This document shows positions 9,158-17,694 of a DNA stretch of 64,000 nucleotides, one piece after another. The DNA comes from CALJFL01 sp039964455 (GTDB taxonomy: Bacteria > Pseudomonadota > Gammaproteobacteria > Pseudomonadales > Halieaceae): positions 165,661 through 229,660 of the forward strand of contig JBDVXK010000016.1 in NCBI GenBank assembly GCA_039964455.1, given 5' to 3'. Numbering within the stretch: the stretch's first letter is position 1; each line of letters opens with the position of its first letter. Made by a program: the position numbers and the translations under genes. The notes beneath the pieces were generated by a model. That model worked only from the letters and a program-made list of their open reading frames with translations. It did not search any database and was not told where the DNA came from.

Positions 9158-9589
9158 ATGACCCTAATTAATCGCAGTGCCTTGCTTCCCTATGCCGCCG
9201 GGCAACTGTTTGAGTTGGTCAACGATATCGAGTCGTACCCGCAGTACATGGACGGCTGTGTAGGCGCGGAAGTACTGCGGCGTGAAGATGACCTGATAGA
9301 GGCCAGGCTGGATTTGGCCAGGGGCGGCATACGGCAGAGTTTCTGTACCCGCAATACGCTGGTCCTCAGCGAACAAATCACGCTGGAGTTGCTGGAGGGG
9401 CCGTTTGAGTATTTCGGTGGCAGCTGGGATTTTCGCGCATTGGGCGATACCGCCTGCAAGGTGTCGCTGAATCTGGAGTTCACCATTAACAACGGCCTGC
9501 TGGGCGCGGCTGCGGCCAAGTTGTTTGAACGGGTAACCAACAACCTGGTGGACTCGGTCAGCAAACGCGCGACAGAAATTTACGGATAA
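9158..9589 (+). CDS. ratA: RatA/COQ10-like START-domain protein
   Basis: A 143-residue polyketide cyclase/START-fold protein of the RatA (YfjG) family. In E. coli RatA was described as a toxin blocking 70S assembly; COQ10 homologues bind ubiquinone and support respiration, so the role here is open. Typical motifs are NRSALLPYAAGQLFELVNDIESYPQYM near the start and FSINNGLLG-like 'FTINNGLLGAAAAKLFERV' near the end. I chose ATG 9158 because the family usually begins a few residues before NRSAL; TTG 9146 would add four residues. It is linked to rnfH four bases downstream, the classical ratA-rnfH pair. Confidence 0.88.
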   Translation: MTLINRSALLPYAAGQLFELVNDIESYPQYMDGCVGAEVLRREDDLIEARLDLARGGIRQSFCTRNTLVLSEQITLELLEGPFEYFGGSWDFRALGDTACKVSLNLEFTINNGLLGAAAAKLFERVTNNLVDSVSKRATEIYG

Positions 9590-9593
9590 GGCT

Positions 9594-9914
9594 ATGAGTG
9601 ACGAGACTACTATTGGCGTTGAAGTGGCATACGCCACGCCGGACAAGCAATGCATAGTGCCCCTGACTGTCCCTGAGGGCACCACTGCGCTGGCAGCGGC
9701 GCAGCAGTCTGGCCTGGACAAGCAGTACGAAGGTTTGTCTATCGAGGATTCGAAGCTGGGAATTTTTGGCAAAGCCGTTGCTGCGACCCAGGTACTCAAG
9801 GCAGGTGACCGGGTAGAAATTTATCGCCCGTTAATTGCTGATCCCAAGGAAGTGCGCAAGGCGCGTGCGGCCAAAGCCAAGGAACGTCGCGCCCAGGATA
9901 AGGACGCCGACTAG
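9594..9914 (+). CDS. rnfH: RnfH family ubiquitin-like protein
   Basis: A 106-residue beta-grasp protein of the RnfH (YfjF) family. It starts with the usual IGVEVAYATPDKQ strand and carries the segment LGIFGKAV and the closing DRVEIYRPLIADPKEVRKARA motif. It is commonly the partner gene of ratA, as here, four bases downstream and surely co-transcribed. The function is not firmly known; names link it to the Rnf electron-transport complex. It is convergent with bamE, leaving one base between stop codons. Confidence 0.93.
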   Translation: MSDETTIGVEVAYATPDKQCIVPLTVPEGTTALAAAQQSGLDKQYEGLSIEDSKLGIFGKAVAATQVLKAGDRVEIYRPLIADPKEVRKARAAKAKERRAQDKDAD

Positions 9915-9915
9915 G

Positions 9916-10314
9916 CTAGCTGTCGGTGGTTTCGTCTTCGCTGGCGTCGGTTGTGTCTTCAGCGGGGGCTTCAACTGCAGAATCATCCGCCCATTCCGGT
10001 AGATAGTCGCCTGTCACGTTGGCCAGCTTGTCACCGTCGAAGTGCACAGTGAATTGCGCCTGGGTGATCACATCCTGGCCATTACTCATGCGGTAGGGGT
10101 AATCCCAACGGTCCTGATTGAAGGTGTCTTCCACCAGTGGTGTGCCCAGGATGAACCTGACCTGACGCTTGCTCATGCCTGGCTTGAGCTGGTCAGCCAT
10201 TTCGGCAGTGACAATATTGCCCTGCTCCACGTCGATTTTGTAAACGCCGGGAAAGCCGACAAAACCGCAGGCCGTTAGCGTGAGCATTAAAATCGCAGAG
10301 AACAAGATGCGCAT
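9916..10314 (-). CDS. bamE: Outer membrane protein assembly factor BamE (lipoprotein)
   Basis: BamE (SmpA/OmlA) is a small lipoprotein of the BAM complex that inserts beta-barrel proteins in the outer membrane. The 132-residue product has a lipoprotein signal peptide ending in LTAC (Cys about residue 17), the KIDVEQGN segment, MADQLKPGMSKRQVRFILGTP and a central RWDYPYR motif, all of the BamE fold. An upstream in-frame start at 10356 would add 14 residues before the signal peptide; ATG 10314 is the sensible start. The last 25 or so residues are an acidic Asp/Glu/Thr tail beyond the usual domain. It is divergent from fur. Confidence 0.94.
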   Translation of the reverse strand: MRILFSAILMLTLTACGFVGFPGVYKIDVEQGNIVTAEMADQLKPGMSKRQVRFILGTPLVEDTFNQDRWDYPYRMSNGQDVITQAQFTVHFDGDKLANVTGDYLPEWADDSAVEAPAEDTTDASEDETTDS

Positions 10315-10391
10315 GGCGGGGTAAAACTTCCACTTCGAGTATAGGGGTGGCATCATAACCCTACTGAACTTCGCAGAGAACCCCCCGAACC

Positions 10392-10811
10392 ATGGCCGTG
10401 GAAAATCAGGAGCTGCGCAAAGCAGGTCTGAAAGTGACCTTGCCCCGCGTGAAGATACTCCAGATCCTCGAGAGTACCGATTCTGGCCCTCAGCACATGA
10501 GTGCCGAGGACTTGTACCGTGCGCTGCTGGATGCCGGTGAGGATGTGGGGCTGGCGACGGTTTATCGTGTTCTCACCCAGTTTGAAACCGCAGGTCTGGT
10601 AACCAGACATAACTTTGAGACCGGACACTCCGTATTCGAGCTGGCCAAAGGCGACCACCATGACCATATGGTCTGCGTGAGTAGTGGTGAGGTGATTGAA
10701 TTCACCGACTCAGTGATTGAACAGCGCCAGCACGAGATTGCCCGGGAACATGGCTACGAGCTGGTCGATCACTCGTTGGTGCTATACGTACGCAAGAGCG
10801 AAGACAGCTAG
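10392..10811 (+). CDS. fur: Ferric uptake regulator Fur
   Basis: A 139-residue Fur repressor, which with Fe2+ binds Fur boxes to shut off iron uptake. The winged-helix segment AEDLYRALLDAGEDVGLATVYRVL and the metal site HHDHMVC are intact. The Cys-x-x-Cys found in E. coli Fur is reduced to a single cysteine (CVSSGEVIEF), and the C-terminal cysteine pair is absent; this is the pattern known from Pseudomonas Fur, so it should not be read as damage. fur and bamE are divergent, as in many pseudomonads. The stop codon overlaps that of convergent recN by three bases. Confidence 0.96.
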   Translation: MAVENQELRKAGLKVTLPRVKILQILESTDSGPQHMSAEDLYRALLDAGEDVGLATVYRVLTQFETAGLVTRHNFETGHSVFELAKGDHHDHMVCVSSGEVIEFTDSVIEQRQHEIAREHGYELVDHSLVLYVRKSEDS

Positions 10812-12466
10812 GCCCCGGCGCTGGCCAACATTTCCCGGGCATGTGCCAGGGATTGCTTGGTAATCTTCACCCCGCCCAGCATTCGGGCAATTTCCTGTAC
10901 TTTATCCTGCTTGCCCAGCTGTGCCATGGCCGTGCTGGCCGATTCGGCGCTGCTGGTTTTACTGACCTGCAGGTGTTGATGGCCCTGGGCGGCCACCTGC
11001 GGCAGGTGGGTGACGCACAACACCTGGGCATCGCCTGACAGATCGCGCAGCAGGCGGCCTACCACCTCGGCGACCGCGCCCCCGATACCCACATCAACTT
11101 CGTCGAAGACCATGCTGGGCAGGGTACCGCCGCTGGCTGTGACTACCTGTATGGCGAGGCTGATGCGCGACAGCTCGCCCCCGGAGGCAATCTTGCCCAG
11201 AGGCTGGGGCGGTGAGCCCGGATTGGTGCTGATCAGGAAATCGATGTCTTCCTGGCCGTGGGGGTGAGGAGCGCTGGAGTCTCTGGTCAACATCGCGATT
11301 TCAAACTGGCAGTGCGCCATGGCCAGGGTGTCCAGGATAACCGAGGCCTGCTTGATCAATTTGGTCGCCGCTTTTTTGCGCTGCTTCGATAATTTGTCGG
11401 CACTTTTGGCGTAATCAGCGGCCAGGCTCTCCAGCTGGATGCCCAGCTCGCCAATGCGCTCGCCGCCGTCGGTCAATCCCTGCAATTCTTCCTGCAGGGT
11501 GTTGTGCAGTTCACTCAATCCCTCCGGCAGCACGCGGTGTTTGCGCGCCACGTCGTAAATGGTCTCCAGCCGCCGCTCCACCTCGGCCAGCCGTTCCGGG
11601 CTGATCTCGATCCCATCCACGTAGGCCTGAATTTCCAGCTGCGCTTCATTGAGCTGTATTGCTGCCGAGTCGAGCAGCTCCCGCGCATTGGCGGTGGCCG
11701 AACCGGCATGGGTATCTTCGGTGAGTAATTGCAGGGCTTTGCGGGTGCCTGTTTCCTGGGCTTCGCACAGGGCCAATCCCTCATGGGCGGAGGCGAGGAT
11801 CTGTTCGGCATTGGCCAGCTGCTTTTGCTCCTGCTCCAACACGGCCAGCTCGCCTTCAGCAACGGCCAGCTCGTCGAGCTCGCTGACCTGGTAGCTCAGC
11901 AATTGCGCGCGGGCGGTTTGTTCGTCCTGGGCGCCGGTGAGCAAATCCAGTTCGCGCTGGCAGCGCAGCCAGTCGGAAGCGATTTGTTCCAGCGAGCGGG
12001 CCAGGGCTTGATGGCCGGCAAAGGCATCCAGTAGTTCCCGTTGCACCGGTTTGCGCAGCAGGGATTGGTGAGCGTGCTGGCTGTGTATGTCGATCAGCAA
12101 TCCGCCCAGTTCACTGCAATCTTGCAGGGTGGAGTTGCTGCCATTGATATAAGCGCGTGAGCGGCCCTCGGCGGTGATGACCCGGCGCAATATACAGTCG
12201 TCTTCGGTGGCCAGGTCGCGGCCGGCCAGCCAGTCGCGGGCAGCGGGGATGTCGCTCACGTCAAAGCAGGCGGTAATCTCGGCACGCTCGCACCCGGGGC
12301 GCACGGCTTTCGGGTCGGCTCGATCGCCCAGGCACAGGCCCAATGCGTCCAGCATGATGGATTTGCCGGCGCCGGTTTCACCGGTGATCACGGTCATGCC
12401 CCCGGAAAACTCCATTTCCAGCGTATCGACAATGGTGTAGTTGCTGATACTGATGTGATTGAGCAT
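10808..12466 (-). CDS. recN: DNA repair protein RecN
   Basis: A 552-residue SMC-like ATPase acting in double-strand break repair. Order seen: Walker A GETGAGKS (about residues 29-36), a long alpha-helical coiled-coil middle rich in Glu, Gln and Leu, the ABC signature in KIASGGELSRISLA and Walker B MVFDEVDVGIGG. Length is normal. Start is ATG with GGGAACCACC upstream. I did not see a clear LexA box (CTG-N10-CAG) in the 138 bases between recN and divergent hrcA, so SOS control is not shown by sequence. Confidence 0.95.
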   Translation of the reverse strand: MLNHISISNYTIVDTLEMEFSGGMTVITGETGAGKSIMLDALGLCLGDRADPKAVRPGCERAEITACFDVSDIPAARDWLAGRDLATEDDCILRRVITAEGRSRAYINGSNSTLQDCSELGGLLIDIHSQHAHQSLLRKPVQRELLDAFAGHQALARSLEQIASDWLRCQRELDLLTGAQDEQTARAQLLSYQVSELDELAVAEGELAVLEQEQKQLANAEQILASAHEGLALCEAQETGTRKALQLLTEDTHAGSATANARELLDSAAIQLNEAQLEIQAYVDGIEISPERLAEVERRLETIYDVARKHRVLPEGLSELHNTLQEELQGLTDGGERIGELGIQLESLAADYAKSADKLSKQRKKAATKLIKQASVILDTLAMAHCQFEIAMLTRDSSAPHPHGQEDIDFLISTNPGSPPQPLGKIASGGELSRISLAIQVVTASGGTLPSMVFDEVDVGIGGAVAEVVGRLLRDLSGDAQVLCVTHLPQVAAQGHQHLQVSKTSSAESASTAMAQLGKQDKVQEIARMLGGVKITKQSLAHAREMLASAGA

Positions 12467-12604
12467 GGTGGTTCCCGGGTGTCGTTTCGATAGTTATACC
12501 GCAGATGCACAGTTGCATAAACATCAGAGGCTTTCTTATTGCCGTTTACTTCTTTTCACTCCGGCACTGTGTTAAAAACAAGAGAGATTGCTGCAAGGTA
12601 GTGC

Positions 12605-13639
12605 ATGAGTAACGAGCAGATTTCAGAGCGTGCCCAGATCCTGTTAAAGGCGCTGGTGGAGCGACACATCAAGGATGGCCAACCGGTGGGTTCCAGAACC
12701 CTGCTGGAAGAGGCGGGCCTGCCCGTCAGCGCAGCAACCATCCGCAACGTCATGTCAGACCTGGAAGAACTGGGTTATCTGCATTCGCCGCACACCTCGG
12801 CTGGCCGTGTGCCTACCGCGGCGGGCTACCGTCTGTTTGTCGACACATTGCTGCAGGTGCAGCCGCTGGAGAGTGACGCGGTGAGTGCGCTGCGGCACGA
12901 ACTACACCCGGACAAATCCTCCGCAGAATTGGTGCAGTCTGCCTCGTCGGTACTGTCTACGATTACTGCCCAGGCCGGGCTTGTGACTGTGCCGCGCAAG
13001 GAAGCCAACCAGTTGCGGCAGGTGGAATTCCTGCCGCTGTCTGGCGACAGAGTGCTGGTTATCCTGGTGATCAATGAGCGCGAGGTGCAAAACCGCATCA
13101 TCCATACCCGACGGGTATTCTCCGAAAGCGAGCTGCGTGATGCCGCGGCCCTGGTGAATCAGCGCTTTGCCGGCCGGCCACTGAACGAGGTGCAGCAGCA
13201 GATACTGGGCGAGATGCAGGATGCGCGAAGTCAGATCGACAGTTACCTGCAGGCATCACTGGATTTGGCCAATCAGGCGCTGCAGCAGGAAGGCGGTGAT
13301 GATGAATACGTGATGGCCGGTGAGTCGCGCCTGCTCGGTAATGCCACCGCCGGTGAGGTGGACAAGCTCCGGGAGTTGTTTGACGCCTTTGAGCGCAAAC
13401 AGGACCTGCTGCATCTGCTGGAGCGTTGCTCACGGGCAGAAGGCATACAGATCTACATAGGCGAAGAGGCCGGCTATGAGGTATTTGGTGACTACAGCGT
13501 GGTCACAGCCCCCTATAGCGATGGCATGAGAACCCTGGGCGTACTGGGCGTTATCGGGCCCACCCGTATGGCCTATGAGCGGGTCATTCCCATTGTGGAT
13601 GTCACCGCACGCATGCTGAGCTCAGCCCTGGCCAAATAA
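12605..13639 (+). CDS. hrcA: Heat-inducible transcription repressor HrcA
   Basis: A 344-residue HrcA repressor, which binds CIRCE elements upstream of chaperone genes and is kept active by GroEL. The N-terminal winged helix contains RHIKDGQPVGSRTL and VSAATIRNVMSDLEELGYL (about residues 19-59), followed by the HTSAGRVPTAAGYRLFVD signature; the C-terminal half has IYIGEE and the closing GVLGVIGPTRMAYERVIPIVD. It is the first gene of hrcA-grpE-dnaK-dnaJ. I found no CIRCE sequence (TTAGCACTC-N9-GAGTGCTAA) in the gaps upstream of hrcA, grpE or dnaK, so its target, perhaps groESL, is probably elsewhere. Confidence 0.96.
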   Translation: MSNEQISERAQILLKALVERHIKDGQPVGSRTLLEEAGLPVSAATIRNVMSDLEELGYLHSPHTSAGRVPTAAGYRLFVDTLLQVQPLESDAVSALRHELHPDKSSAELVQSASSVLSTITAQAGLVTVPRKEANQLRQVEFLPLSGDRVLVILVINEREVQNRIIHTRRVFSESELRDAAALVNQRFAGRPLNEVQQQILGEMQDARSQIDSYLQASLDLANQALQQEGGDDEYVMAGESRLLGNATAGEVDKLRELFDAFERKQDLLHLLERCSRAEGIQIYIGEEAGYEVFGDYSVVTAPYSDGMRTLGVLGVIGPTRMAYERVIPIVDVTARMLSSALAK

Positions 13640-13684
13640 GCGCTGCCACACCCCTCGGTACCTCAAAAAAATGCCCTTTTCGGG

Positions 13685-13712
13685 CTTGAAAACCTGCCTT
13701 CAACCCCCATAT
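13685..13712 (+). promoter_or_regulatory. Sigma-32 (RpoH) type promoter for grpE
   Basis: CTTGAAA at 13685-13691 and CCCCATAT at 13705-13712, 13 bases apart, match the enterobacterial heat-shock promoter consensus exactly at both boxes. It lies 84 bases upstream of the grpE GTG. The -35 box overlaps the end of a small GCCC-TTTTC-GGGC hairpin (13672-13684) that may end hrcA transcription weakly. Confidence 0.85.
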
Positions 13713-13796
13713 TTGCTCCCTCAAGCGCAATAAGCAGGCCGATTTCGGTCGTGCTGTACGTTTTTTAATCAATAACGCCTGATTTGGAGTGGGTAC

Positions 13797-14408
13797 GTGG
13801 CCGAACAAGAGCAGAAACAGTCGGAAAACCAGGAATCTGAGGCGGTTGCCGAGGAACACGCGGAAGCAGCTGCTGCAGCAGAAGCACAGGGTGCAGCGTC
13901 GCAGCCGGATGAGTCCGCTACCGAAGAAGGCGCCGAGCCTACTCTGGAAGATGTGATCGACAAGCTGCAGACAGATCTGGCCCAGGCGGAGGATGCGTCT
14001 TTACGCGCCATGGCCGACGCCCAGAATGTGAAGCGCCGCGCCGAGCAGGATGTGGAGAAAGCGCGCAAATTTGCCCTGGAGCAGTTCAGCAAGGATTTGC
14101 TGCCAGTGGTCGATAACCTGGAGCGGGCACTGGACGCTGCCGGGGGTGATGAAGAGGCAATCAAGCCCATCGCCGAAGGTGTTGAGCTGACCCTGAAAAG
14201 CTTTATGGACGTGATGAAGAAGTTTCATATCGAGGCAGTAGACCCCGCCGGCGAGCCCTTTGATCACGAATTACATCAGGCAATAGGCATGCTGCCCAAT
14301 GCCGACGTTGAGCCTAATACGGTGCTGGACGTTATGCAGAAGGGCTACACCCTGAATGGCCGGCTGATGCGTCCGGCCATGGTCATGGTGAGCAAGGCAG
14401 CAGAGTAA
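13797..14408 (+). CDS. grpE: Nucleotide exchange factor GrpE
   Basis: A 203-residue co-chaperone that releases ADP from DnaK. It has an acidic, Ala/Glu-rich N-terminal extension of about 45 residues, then a long coiled-coil helix, the segment NVKRRAEQDVEKARKFALEQF, LLPVVDNLERAL, and the C-terminal beta domain ending in GYTLNGRLMRPAMVMVSK. The start is GTG after TTTGGAGTGGG; the N-terminal extension makes other starts hard to exclude. It is transcribed from a sigma-32 type promoter and followed by dnaK. Confidence 0.96.
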   Translation: MAEQEQKQSENQESEAVAEEHAEAAAAAEAQGAASQPDESATEEGAEPTLEDVIDKLQTDLAQAEDASLRAMADAQNVKRRAEQDVEKARKFALEQFSKDLLPVVDNLERALDAAGGDEEAIKPIAEGVELTLKSFMDVMKKFHIEAVDPAGEPFDHELHQAIGMLPNADVEPNTVLDVMQKGYTLNGRLMRPAMVMVSKAAE

Positions 14409-14426
14409 ATTTGGTTCCCCGGAACC

Positions 14427-14454
14427 CTTGAAATCGGTCTAAACGGGCCAATAT
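14427..14454 (+). promoter_or_regulatory. Sigma-32 (RpoH) type promoter for dnaK
   Basis: CTTGAAA at 14427-14433 and GCCAATAT at 14447-14454, again with a 13-base spacer, match the heat-shock consensus (-35 fully, -10 six of eight). It lies in the 103-base gap between grpE and dnaK, so dnaK can be induced separately from grpE. Confidence 0.75.
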
Positions 14455-14511
14455 AGATAGCAACGAAATGAATTTAGTCAGCCGCAACCGGCTGGTAAGA
14501 GGAGCAAGAAA

Positions 14512-16446
14512 ATGGGAAAGATAATCGGTATTGATTTGGGCACCACCAACTCATGTGTATCTGTGTTGGATGGCGACGGCCCACGAGTCATTGAAAACTC
14601 CGAAGGCGATCGTACTACGCCTTCCATCGTCGGCTACACCGAAGATGGCGAGATCCTGGTAGGCCAGAGTGCCAAGCGCCAGGCTGTGACCAACCCCAAG
14701 AACACGATCTACGCGGTCAAGCGATTGATCGGTCGTAAGTTCAAGGACGATGTGGTCCAGAAAGACATCAAGATGGTTCCCTACGGGATTGTCGCTGCTG
14801 AAAATGGCGACGCCTGGGTAGAAGCCAAGGACGAGAAGATGGCGCCTCCACAGGTGTCAGCTGAAATCCTGCGCAAGATGAAGAAGACTGCCGAGGAATT
14901 TCTTGGCGAGCCGGTAACCGAAGCGGTTATCACAGTACCTGCCTACTTTAACGACTCTCAGCGTCAAGCCACCAAGGACGCCGGCAAAATCGCTGGCCTG
15001 GACGTGAAGCGCATCATCAACGAGCCTACCGCAGCGGCACTCGCTTACGGTATGGACAAGGCCAAGGGCGACCACACGGTAGCCGTATATGACCTGGGTG
15101 GTGGTACGTTTGATATCTCTATCATCGAGATTGCTGAAGTTGATGGCGAGCACCAGTTTGAAGTGCTGTCTACCAACGGTGACACCTTCCTCGGTGGTGA
15201 AGATTTCGACATGCGCCTGATCGAGTATCTGGCAGACGAGTTCAAGAAAGAAAGTGGCATCGACCTGCACAGTGATCCGCTGGCTCTGCAGCGCCTGAAA
15301 GAGGCGGCTGAGAAGGCCAAGATCGAACTGTCCAGCTCGCAGCAGACTGAAGTGAACCTGCCGTACATCACTGCCGATGCGTCTGGTCCCAAGCACCTGG
15401 TGGTTAAGCTGTCACGCTCCAAACTGGAGTCACTGGTTGAAGATCTGGTAGCGCGTTCCATGGAGCCATTGAAGGTGGCCCTCAAGGATGCCGGCCTGAG
15501 CCCCAGCGAAATTGACGACGTCATCCTGGTGGGTGGTCAAACCCGTATGCCGATGGTGCAGAAGGCCGTGGCCGATCACTTTGGCAAAGAGCCGCGCAAG
15601 GACGTTAACCCGGACGAAGCCGTGGCAATGGGTGCTTCTATCCAGGGTGCGGTGCTGGCTGGTGATGTGAAAGATGTCTTGTTGCTCGACGTAACTCCGC
15701 TGACCCTGGGTATTGAAACCATGGGTGGTGTGGCAACACCGTTGATCGACAAGAACACCACGATCCCGACCAAGAAGTCGCAGATCTTCTCAACAGCTGA
15801 AGACAACCAGACGGCGGTGACTATTCACGTCGTACAGGGTGAGCGTAAGCAGGCCGGTGGTAACAAGTCACTGGGTCGTTTTGACCTGGCCGATATCCCG
15901 CCTTCACCGCGTGGTATGCCGCAGATTGAAGTGACCTTTGACCTGGATGCTAACGGTATCCTGAACGTGTCTGCCAAGGACAAGGCAACGGGTAAAGAGC
16001 AGTCTATCCGTATCACTGCTTCTGGCGGCCTGACGGATGAGGACATCGAACAAATGGTAGCTGATGCCGAGGCGAATGCCGACGCGGATGCCAAGTTCGA
16101 AGAGCTCATCACCTCGCGCAACACCTGTGATGGCTTGATTCACGCTACTCGCAAGACTCTCGAGGAAGCTGGCGAGCACGCCACTGACGAAGAGAAGACA
16201 GCGATTGAAGCGGCACTGGCCGAAGCTGACGAAGCGGTCAAGGGCGATGACAAGGATGCCATCGATGCTGCAGCAACCAAGCTGACTGAAGCAACTGGCC
16301 CCGTGGCGCAGAAGATGTATGCTGCCCAGGCCGAAGAAGCTCAGGCTGCTGAAGGTGGCGCCGGTGATGCCCAGGCCGAAGCGGGAGCCGAGGATGCGGT
16401 TGACGCGGAGTTCGAAGAAGTCAAAGACGACAAAAAAGAAGCCTGA
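14512..16446 (+). CDS. dnaK: Molecular chaperone DnaK (Hsp70)
   Basis: A 644-residue Hsp70 chaperone. The ATPase domain shows IGIDLGTTNSCV at the N-terminus, VITVPAYFNDSQRQATKDAG, AVYDLGGGTFDISI and ILVGGQTRMPMVQ; the inter-domain linker DVLLLDVTPLTLGIETMGG and the substrate-binding domain follow, with an Ala/Glu-rich lid ending in EFEEVKDDKKEA, close to the usual EEVKD tail. Length is normal. The ribosome-binding site is AGAGGAG. It works with GrpE (upstream) and DnaJ (downstream). Confidence 0.98.
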   Translation: MGKIIGIDLGTTNSCVSVLDGDGPRVIENSEGDRTTPSIVGYTEDGEILVGQSAKRQAVTNPKNTIYAVKRLIGRKFKDDVVQKDIKMVPYGIVAAENGDAWVEAKDEKMAPPQVSAEILRKMKKTAEEFLGEPVTEAVITVPAYFNDSQRQATKDAGKIAGLDVKRIINEPTAAALAYGMDKAKGDHTVAVYDLGGGTFDISIIEIAEVDGEHQFEVLSTNGDTFLGGEDFDMRLIEYLADEFKKESGIDLHSDPLALQRLKEAAEKAKIELSSSQQTEVNLPYITADASGPKHLVVKLSRSKLESLVEDLVARSMEPLKVALKDAGLSPSEIDDVILVGGQTRMPMVQKAVADHFGKEPRKDVNPDEAVAMGASIQGAVLAGDVKDVLLLDVTPLTLGIETMGGVATPLIDKNTTIPTKKSQIFSTAEDNQTAVTIHVVQGERKQAGGNKSLGRFDLADIPPSPRGMPQIEVTFDLDANGILNVSAKDKATGKEQSIRITASGGLTDEDIEQMVADAEANADADAKFEELITSRNTCDGLIHATRKTLEEAGEHATDEEKTAIEAALAEADEAVKGDDKDAIDAAATKLTEATGPVAQKMYAAQAEEAQAAEGGAGDAQAEAGAEDAVDAEFEEVKDDKKEA

Positions 16447-16460
16447 TAGCTTCTGTAAGC

Positions 16461-16478
16461 GGGGCGGGATTCCGCCCC
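16461..16478. other. GC-rich hairpin after dnaK
   Basis: GGGGCGG and CCGCCCC are separated by GATT: a perfect seven-base-pair stem 14 bases after the dnaK stop. No T-run follows (TGAAAATAACC), so it is not a standard Rho-independent terminator; it may partly block read-through or protect the dnaK mRNA end, lowering dnaJ expression relative to dnaK. Confidence 0.55.
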
Positions 16479-16492
16479 TGAAAATAACCATG

Positions 16493-16523
16493 ATGACGCG
16501 GGACACAGTGCCCGCGTAGTCAT
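16493..16523. other. Second, imperfect hairpin in the dnaK-dnaJ gap
   Basis: ATGAC-GCGGG on the left pairs with CCCGC and GTCAT on the right, with an inner CAC/GTG pair and small bulges. It lies 35 bases before the dnaJ start and, with the hairpin at 16461, gives two structures in a 111-base gap. Confidence 0.45.
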
Positions 16524-16557
16524 TTGAGAAATAGCGAATCTTTCGCTCTAACAGGCT

Positions 16558-17694
16558 ATGTCAAAACGCGATTACTACGAAGTGCTGGGCGTCGATAAGG
16601 ATGCTGACGATAAGGACATTAAAAAGTCCTACCGCCGGGTGGCCATGAAGTATCACCCGGATCGCAACCCCGACGATCCTGATGCCGAAGAGAAGTTCAA
16701 GGAGGCCACGGAAGCCTACGACGTTCTGATGGATGGTGAGAAGCGCCAGGCCTACGACCAGTTTGGTCACGCCGGCGTCGATCCCAATATGGGCGGCGGT
16801 GCCGGTGGTTTTGGTGGCGGCAACTTCAGCGATATTTTCGGCGATGTATTCGGTGACATTTTCGGCGGTGGAGGCGGCGGCCGTGGTCCCGGTGGACCAC
16901 AGCGCGGCTCAGACCTGCGCTACACGCTGGATATTTCCCTGGAGGATGCCGTTAAGGGCACCACAGTAGAGATTCGCGTGCCGACACTGGCCGGTTGTGA
17001 AACCTGTGATGGTTCCGGCGCCAAGAAAGGCAGCACACCGACAACCTGCGGCACCTGCGGTGGTGTGGGCCAGGTGCGCATGCAGCAGGGTTTTTTCCAG
17101 GTACAGCAAACCTGCCCTACCTGCCGTGGTCGTGGTAAGTCGATTTCTGACCCCTGTACCGATTGTCAGGGACAGGGTCGGGTAGAGAAGACCAAGACAT
17201 TATCCGTGAAAGTGCCTCCCGGTGTTGATACCGGCGACCGTATTCGCCTGTCGGGTGAGGGCGAGGCTGGCCCGGAAGGTGGTCCTACTGGTGATCTGTT
17301 TGTGCAGATGTCCGTCAAGCAGCACCCGATTTTCGAGCGTGACGGCAAGAACCTGTATTGCGAGGTGCCAATCACCTTTGTTGATGCAGCCGTAGGTGGT
17401 GAACTGGAAGTGCCAACCCTGGATGGGCGGGTAAAATTGAAGATTCCCGCCGAGACGCAAACCGGTAAACTGTTCCGACTGCGTGGCAAGGGCGTGAAGC
17501 CGGTGCGCGGTGGCAGTGTAGGTGACCTGCTGTGCCGGGCGGTGGTGGAAACCCCGGTTAACCTGAACAAGCAGCAAAAAGAAATGCTGCGCGAGTTTCA
17601 GGACAGTCTGGGGGAGGGCGGCAAGTCGCAGTCCCCGCGGCAGACCAGTTGGTTTGAAGGTGTGAAAAGCTTCTTTGACGACATGAAACTATGA
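16558..17694 (+). CDS. dnaJ: Molecular chaperone DnaJ (Hsp40)
   Basis: A 378-residue type I J-protein that delivers substrates to DnaK and stimulates its ATPase. Order: J domain (residues 1-70) with the HPD in YHPDRNP, a Gly/Phe-rich stretch (about 75-120), four zinc-binding repeats CETCDGSG, CGTCGGVG, CPTCRGRG and CTDCQGQG, then the C-terminal substrate domains. All cysteines are present. No strong promoter is visible between dnaK and dnaJ; two hairpins occupy the gap. The stop overlaps the dapB start (ATGA). Confidence 0.98.
   Translation: MSKRDYYEVLGVDKDADDKDIKKSYRRVAMKYHPDRNPDDPDAEEKFKEATEAYDVLMDGEKRQAYDQFGHAGVDPNMGGGAGGFGGGNFSDIFGDVFGDIFGGGGGGRGPGGPQRGSDLRYTLDISLEDAVKGTTVEIRVPTLAGCETCDGSGAKKGSTPTTCGTCGGVGQVRMQQGFFQVQQTCPTCRGRGKSISDPCTDCQGQGRVEKTKTLSVKVPPGVDTGDRIRLSGEGEAGPEGGPTGDLFVQMSVKQHPIFERDGKNLYCEVPITFVDAAVGGELEVPTLDGRVKLKIPAETQTGKLFRLRGKGVKPVRGGSVGDLLCRAVVETPVNLNKQQKEMLREFQDSLGEGGKSQSPRQTSWFEGVKSFFDDMKL

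Noticed and set aside
12467..12604. LexA box for recN
   Set aside because: No CTG-N10-CAG sequence was found in the gap; recN may still be SOS controlled, but the sequence does not show it.
13667..13690. GCCC-TTTTC-GGGC hairpin as a terminator of hrcA
   Set aside because: Stem of four pairs, no T-run on the plus strand, and it overlaps the grpE -35 box; at most a weak pause.
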